64,000 nucleotides of DNA from an uncultured Neglectibacter sp. (GTDB lineage Bacteria; Bacillota; Clostridia; Oscillospirales; Acutalibacteraceae), in assembly GCA_947647615.1 (NCBI GenBank), contig CANSKS010000005.1, forward strand, positions 1 to 64,000, in the 5' to 3' direction. The notes beneath the pieces are model-generated. The model saw only the letters and a list, made by a program, of their open reading frames with translations. It was not told the origin of the DNA and ran no database searches. A program made the translations under genes and the position numbers. Within the stretch, counting starts at the first letter, position 1, and every line of letters starts with the position of its first letter. Positions 59,933 to 64,000 of the stretch are shown piece by piece.

Positions 59933-60757
59933 AACGTGGCCGGAGCTGACACCCTGGCTCACATCGTCCAGGGGCAGCCAATCCATGGCCTTTAAAATGT
60001 ATTCATCCCAGAAATACCAATCGTGAATTCCGGGACCTTCCACCCAGGTGAGATCGAAGTTCAAGGCCTTCAAATGATCACGGAACGCCCGGTTGGGTGT
60101 GATGAGTTCATCCTCGGTACCGCAGGCCATATAAATTTTAGGCTTGGGATTTGTGCCGGTTCCAACTTTCTTGGCCAAAGCGTCATAGTCCATGTCACTG
60201 CCCTTTAGCTTGGTGAGATCGCCGAATACCGACTCGTAATAGCCCTTATTGTCCATGAGAAAATTGGTATATTCCATGGGCCCGATGGCCTTTTCCAAGA
60301 TAAGAGCGGCAGAAAGGGCGCAAATAGCCCCGAATGTTTCGGGGTTGCGCAGCCCGTTTACCAGGGCACCGTAGCCACCCATGGAAAGGCCGCCGATAAA
60401 GGTATCTTCCCGGCAACGGGAAAGGGGAAAGCTGCGGCGTGTGAAGTCCACCAGCTCTTTGCCAATGAAATCTCCGTACATTTCATTGGAGCGAGGGTTG
60501 TTTACATAAAATTTGTTATCCCCGGAAGGCATGACCACCGCCAAGTTCCTGTCTTGGGCCCAAGCCTGTACCCGGGTGCCGCTGACCCAGTCGGTATAAT
60601 TTCCAAAAATGCCGTGGAGCAGGTAAAGGGTTTTAAAAGGCTTTTCCACCGGAGCGGCGTCTTCCGAAAATGAGACCTTGTCGGTGGGCAGTACTACCTG
60701 GATAGGTACCGTGCGCATAAGGGACTTGGAGAAAAAATTGCATTGGATAAGTGCCAT
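59921..60757 (-). CDS. alpha/beta-hydrolase-fold esterase
   Basis: 278 residues of the esterase D/tributyrin esterase/feruloyl esterase type. LYLLHGIFGNYTDWVSGTRV carries the oxyanion loop, GLSMGGYGALVNGL the nucleophilic Ser and GPGIHDWYFWDEYI the catalytic His. There is no signal peptide, so it acts inside the cell, probably on acylated sugars or thioesters. I chose ATG 60757 (GGAAAGGAAG upstream) over ATG 60775. Confidence 0.83.
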   Translation of the reverse strand: MALIQCNFFSKSLMRTVPIQVVLPTDKVSFSEDAAPVEKPFKTLYLLHGIFGNYTDWVSGTRVQAWAQDRNLAVVMPSGDNKFYVNNPRSNEMYGDFIGKELVDFTRRSFPLSRCREDTFIGGLSMGGYGALVNGLRNPETFGAICALSAALILEKAIGPMEYTNFLMDNKGYYESVFGDLTKLKGSDMDYDALAKKVGTGTNPKPKIYMACGTEDELITPNRAFRDHLKALNFDLTWVEGPGIHDWYFWDEYILKAMDWLPLDDVSQGVSSGHVSEK

Positions 60758-61319
60758 AATAAACTTCCTTTCCATGTTTTAAAAGCGATAAGGCTCCTAT
60801 ACCACTTCTTCTTTCATTATAACGCCTAAAATAGTTTTACGTCAAATAGAAATACTATGTTAATTAGAAAATAAGTGCTGTTTCCTATTGTCGTCTGCCA
60901 CAAATTCACTACCCCGTACGGTGGCATGGTATATTTTATAAAATCTCAGTGGTATAATGAGGAGCAAATCGGGAGGTGGAATTTTGGAAGTCGAAATAAA
61001 GATTGATCCTTCTGTAAAAGAAACATGTGCGCAGTTTCCCTGCTTTTGAATATTTAGCTGTTTTCCGCAAAACATAAAACGCCTGTAGTGGGTAAAATTG
61101 GCTTGCTTTTTACAACCTTGTGTTTTATAGCTTTTACCTATTTCGCGTTTTTCATGCCGGAAAACGATATGCCGCCAATTTTGTTCTAAACAAAAGCCAT
61201 TTCTTTTCTGTGGCTGCTTTTTGGGAAAGGCTGCCGGTAAGCAGTGTGTTTTATAAAATAGAGAAGGATAAGAAAAATAGGACTCTTTTTGAGGCAAAAA
61301 GAAACTTCGCAGGTTTTTA
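60758..61319. other. esterase upstream region, mostly non-coding
   Basis: About 560 bases. Apart from the LytTR-like gene start described separately and the minus-strand esterase leader there is no credible gene; open frames here lack ribosome binding sites. TATAAT at 60953-60958 may be the promoter of the broken LytTR gene. Confidence 0.55.
60984..61049 (+). pseudogene. LytTR-type gene start, disrupted
   Basis: A strong GGGAGGTGGA (60971-60980) precedes TTG 60984, which reads MEVEIKIDPSVKETCAQFPC and then stops at 61047. The first 13 residues match the start of single-domain LytTR DNA-binding proteins common in clostridia; the rest of the roughly 145-residue gene is gone. The call is based on a short match only. 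Confidence 0.4.
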
Positions 61320-61348
61320 TTGTCTCAAATGGTAGCATATGGTATAAT
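61320..61348 (+). promoter_or_regulatory. promoter of the membrane-protein pair
   Basis: TTGTCT (61320-61325) and TATAAT (61343-61348) with a 17-bp spacer. The leader to ATG 61471 is about 115 nt. Confidence 0.65.
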
Positions 61349-61470
61349 AGCTGTAAAGTGGCTATGATGCCAAAATCGATTTGCTCCGGCTGTTTTTGCC
61401 GCGGGCGAAGCCGAAGGGGCAGACGCTTTCTTTTGTCCTTATATTTTTAGGTAGGTCCAAAGGAATTTAT

Positions 61471-62973
61471 ATGAAAAAGACTTCTGCTGAGGGCTGGCTT
61501 GCCTCTCACACCGGAGAATTTGTTTTTGCGCTTTTGGTCGTACAACCCTTGCTGGATGTGCTTTCCTATTTTATGCGGGAGCTGGATGCTACGGCAGTTA
61601 CAACTTCTCTTCGTATGGTGCTGTTGTTTTCTGTCAGCTTTTATGCCTGTGTTATTTCTTCCCGAAAAAAGCTGTATGTTTTTTCCTATGGCGTGATTGC
61701 TGTGTTTTGGCTTTTGCATATGCTCAACTGTTTTCGAGTGGGATATGTGGATCCGGTGGGGGATGTAGCCGAATATTTGAAATTAGTACAATTTCCTCTG
61801 TGGGCTTTGGCGTTTTTTACTTTTTTTGAGCACAAAGAAGAATTGGAAACGGCTGTTACCGGTTGGCTGGCCTTAAATTTTGGTTTGATCTTATTGGTGA
61901 TTGTTCTTTCTTTTGGAACAGGAAATCCTGTTTACACTTATGATTACCCGGAACGTGGCATGCAAATCGGCATACTTGGGTGGTTTGGGGTGCCCAATGC
62001 CCAAAGCGCTATTGTGACTTTATTGGTTCCGCCGCTGTTGCTGTGGGCTTTTGAAAAAAAGAAGTTGTGGCTTTTTAGTTTGGCTTGTCTTTTGGGCTTT
62101 GGGCTTTTGTATTTCACCGGTACCCGTCTCACCTATTTTGCGGCTCTGCTGGTAGCAGGAGGTTTTCTTCTCCTTCTTTTATGGAATAAAGAGCCTCTGC
62201 GGTTTTGCTTGCCTCTTTTGGCTGTGCTGGTACTTTTGGTAGTTTGTAAAGATGTTTCTCCCATGGAGATTCGTCAGTCCTATTCGGTGGGCTCCAATAC
62301 GTTATACCAGGAGAAGACAGACGCTATTATGGGGGAAGACAGCGGTTTTGTCTATGAAGAGGGGGAAACCATAGATCCAAAGATTTTTGAAAAAGTAAAG
62401 CGAGTCTATACCGAGGTTTATGGGGTTCCCGGACCCTATGATCTTCCTTTACTGGGAGATTTGATCGAAAAGTTCGGGCTGGATGCCGTGATGGAGGCCT
62501 ACGACTACACCATTGCGCCGGAGCGTCTTTATCACAGTCGCATTCGAAAGCTTACCGCCTTAGAGCTCAACTGGCAGGAGAAAGACCTGCTCACAAAGGT
62601 TTTGGGTTTCGAATATGCCGAAGCGACTATAAACGGCCACATTTATGACCCAGAGAACGATTTTCAGCCCCTGCTTTATTATTACGGCTATTTGGGTTGC
62701 TTTCTCTATTTGGCTTTTCCCGCTGGCCTCATCGCCTTGGCACTGTGCCTGTTCTTCAGAAATTGGCGGACATTTCTTACGATGGGATTGGGTACTTGGG
62801 CCATGATGTTTCTGTTTGCTTTGGGAGCGGCGCAATTTTCCGGGCAGGTTTTGCGAAAGCCCAATGTCTGTGTTTATTTTTCTCTTTCCGCTGCTTTGAT
62901 CCTGCGGCATTGCGGCCGGTATTGGCAGCGAAAAGAGTCGAAAGGAAGATCGAACGGAGCGACTGGTTTGTGA
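61471..62973 (+). CDS. polytopic membrane protein, O-antigen ligase/polymerase-like (first copy)
   Basis: 500 residues with about 11-12 membrane segments and a large outside loop of about 120 residues between the late segments (SPMEIRQSYSVGSNTLYQEK onward). Its layout resembles the O-antigen ligase/polymerase (WaaL/Wzy) families that join or polymerise cell-surface glycans; GNPVYTYDYPERG and FTGTRLTYFAALL are conserved with the next gene. I chose ATG 61471 (AAAGGAA upstream) over an in-frame start at 61381. The next gene is a close paralogue. The glycan is unknown. Confidence 0.65.
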   Translation: MKKTSAEGWLASHTGEFVFALLVVQPLLDVLSYFMRELDATAVTTSLRMVLLFSVSFYACVISSRKKLYVFSYGVIAVFWLLHMLNCFRVGYVDPVGDVAEYLKLVQFPLWALAFFTFFEHKEELETAVTGWLALNFGLILLVIVLSFGTGNPVYTYDYPERGMQIGILGWFGVPNAQSAIVTLLVPPLLLWAFEKKKLWLFSLACLLGFGLLYFTGTRLTYFAALLVAGGFLLLLLWNKEPLRFCLPLLAVLVLLVVCKDVSPMEIRQSYSVGSNTLYQEKTDAIMGEDSGFVYEEGETIDPKIFEKVKRVYTEVYGVPGPYDLPLLGDLIEKFGLDAVMEAYDYTIAPERLYHSRIRKLTALELNWQEKDLLTKVLGFEYAEATINGHIYDPENDFQPLLYYYGYLGCFLYLAFPAGLIALALCLFFRNWRTFLTMGLGTWAMMFLFALGAAQFSGQVLRKPNVCVYFSLSAALILRHCGRYWQRKESKGRSNGATGL

Positions 62974-63062
62974 CATACTAAAAGAAAATGCGGGAGTCTC
63001 TCTCGTAGGTTTTGCTTTCTCAACTTGGAATATGGGATTAGGACAAGGGAGTTTAGTTTATC

Positions 63063-64000
63063 GTGATAGATATTTTTATTAAATGGAAAAATAAATTGAT
63101 TGCCCACCTTCCAAAACTGGTGTTGGCTTTGTTGGTAATTCAGCCTTTCATGGATGTGCTTTCCTACGTTATGACAAAACGGGGCACTACCATCGTTTCC
63201 ACCCTTCTTCGGTTTTTTATGCTGGGTTTGGTAGGGCTTTTAGGCTTTGTGATTACCGATAAGAAAAAGCTTTATTTGATCCTGTATGGGGTCATGGCGG
63301 GCTTTTGGCTGTTGCATGTGCTCAATGGCTTTCGTGTGGGGTATATTTCACTGTATGAAGATACCGCGAATTACTTGCGAGTCTTGACCTTGCCGGTCTT
63401 TTTGCTTTCTTTCCTCACTTTTTTCCAAAAAAAAGGGGAGCAACTGCGCAAGCTTACAGCGATTGGTTTTGCTATAAATATGGGCCTTTCCGCCCTTTTT
63501 ACCGCTCTTCCTTGGACCTTAGTCTATTTAGGGCTTGGCGACCCTATTTATACCTACGACAAGCTCTATGTAGGCTTTATGGGCTGGTTTGCCATTCCCA
63601 ACGCGCAAAGCTGTATTTTGGTACTGCTGACGCCCTTGACCTTGTTTTTTGCTTACCGGACAAAGAAGCCTGTGGTTTTTTTGTCCGCTAATCTGCTTTG
63701 TTTTTTCATGCTTTTTATTACCGGCACAAAGCTTACCTACTATTCCGTTTTTCTTATCCCAGTCGCGTATCTTGTGGTGCTGCTTTTGAACCCCGGCCGC
63801 CGAAAATCCATTCCCTATATGGCGGTACTATTGGGCATTCTTGTCTTGATGGTGGCTTTCCGCCATTATTCTCCTATGCAGATTCGGGAGAGCATGTCTT
63901 CCTATTCCCAAGGGCTACTGGGCAACGAGGTGGAAAAAAGTTTGGCAGAAGCGGACGAAGAAGTAATGGAGGCCATTCAGGAGGGGAAGGTCGAGGAAGA
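63063..64000 (+). CDS. polytopic membrane protein, O-antigen ligase/polymerase-like (second copy, partial)
   Basis: Starts at GTG 63063 (AAGGGAG upstream) and is open to the window edge, 312 codons seen. It is a paralogue of the previous protein: QPFMDVLSYVMTKRGTT, VLNGFRVGYISLYEDTAN, GDPIYTYDKLYVGFMGWF, IPNAQS, ITGTKLTYYSVF and SPMQIRES match the same places in copy one. The outside loop begins near the window edge. The first residues (MIDIFIKWKNKLIAHLPK) are basic and then hydrophobic. Tandem duplication is evident, and the C-terminus is missing only because the window ends. Confidence 0.65.
   Translation, partial: MIDIFIKWKNKLIAHLPKLVLALLVIQPFMDVLSYVMTKRGTTIVSTLLRFFMLGLVGLLGFVITDKKKLYLILYGVMAGFWLLHVLNGFRVGYISLYEDTANYLRVLTLPVFLLSFLTFFQKKGEQLRKLTAIGFAINMGLSALFTALPWTLVYLGLGDPIYTYDKLYVGFMGWFAIPNAQSCILVLLTPLTLFFAYRTKKPVVFLSANLLCFFMLFITGTKLTYYSVFLIPVAYLVVLLLNPGRRKSIPYMAVLLGILVLMVAFRHYSPMQIRESMSSYSQGLLGNEVEKSLAEADEEVMEAIQEGKVEE

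Overview
This window looks like a chromosomal segment of an anaerobic, endospore-forming member of the Clostridia (Firmicutes), most plausibly a gut-type Oscillospirales/Ruminococcaceae relative. The reasons are strong AGGAGG-type ribosome binding sites with frequent GTG and TTG starts, a Trp-type T-box leader, SpoIIE, a SpoVD-like PBP and a BofC-like protein, a rubrerythrin/rubredoxin peroxide-defence operon, and the ylxM-ffh-rpsP-khpA-rimM-trmD and mraZ-rsmH-ftsL-pbp-mraY-ftsW-murG-murA-ftsQ-ftsZ gene orders. The species cannot be fixed from the sequence alone.

Layout. 1-1.0 kb: non-coding, full of hairpins, with about four and a half copies of a two-stem repeat. 1.1-8.8 kb: a HelD-type helicase, an ECF S-component plus kinase pair, two PPOX-fold flavoproteins (one fused to an XRE domain), an S66 peptidase, and a TetR/flavodoxin pair. 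8.8-11.4 kb (minus strand): T-box leader, aminotransferase, trpS. 11.5-16.2 kb: spoIIE, an SH3 lipoprotein, two TrkA-type K+ regulatory proteins. 16.2-17.9 kb: a peroxide-stress operon of a PerR-like regulator, rubrerythrin, a 72-residue small protein and rubredoxin. 17.9-23.9 kb: a G+C-rich accessory island with a broken ISL3 transposase, an AraC regulator, a Gfo/Idh/MocA oxidoreductase, the abutting remains of an AraC gene and a glycosidase gene, an XRE-arabinofuranosidase fusion and an unknown membrane-anchored protein.

24-31.7 kb: housekeeping block (ylxM, ffh, rpsP, khpA, rimM, trmD, ptsH, uvrC, rsmD, coaD). 31.8-44.6 kb: a coiled-coil protein and the division/cell-wall cluster from mraZ to ftsZ; no murD, murB, murC or ftsA lies in it. 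44.7-52.5 kb: a VOC protein, an orphan fumarase beta subunit, a cation efflux protein, a methyltransferase, htpG, a CPBP protease, tadA and two small membrane proteins (DUF4234 and DUF2752 types). 52.5-55.5 kb: a BofC-like protein divergent from a class A PBP whose frame is cut by one in-frame amber codon. 55.6-59.9 kb: ACT-domain protein, hom, thrB, lysC (aspartate to threonine pathway). 59.9-64 kb: an esterase, a LytTR-like gene start that stops almost at once, and two tandem polytopic membrane proteins resembling O-antigen ligase/polymerases; the second runs off the window.

The most unusual items are the XRE-GH51 fusion inside the island, the amber-interrupted PBP, the 10-bp phased repeat array in front of mraZ, the T-box whose apparent UGG specifier matches trpS but whose acceptor-pairing base does not match the usual tRNA-Trp, the small protein in the rubrerythrin-rubredoxin operon, and the two-stem repeat family at the left end.
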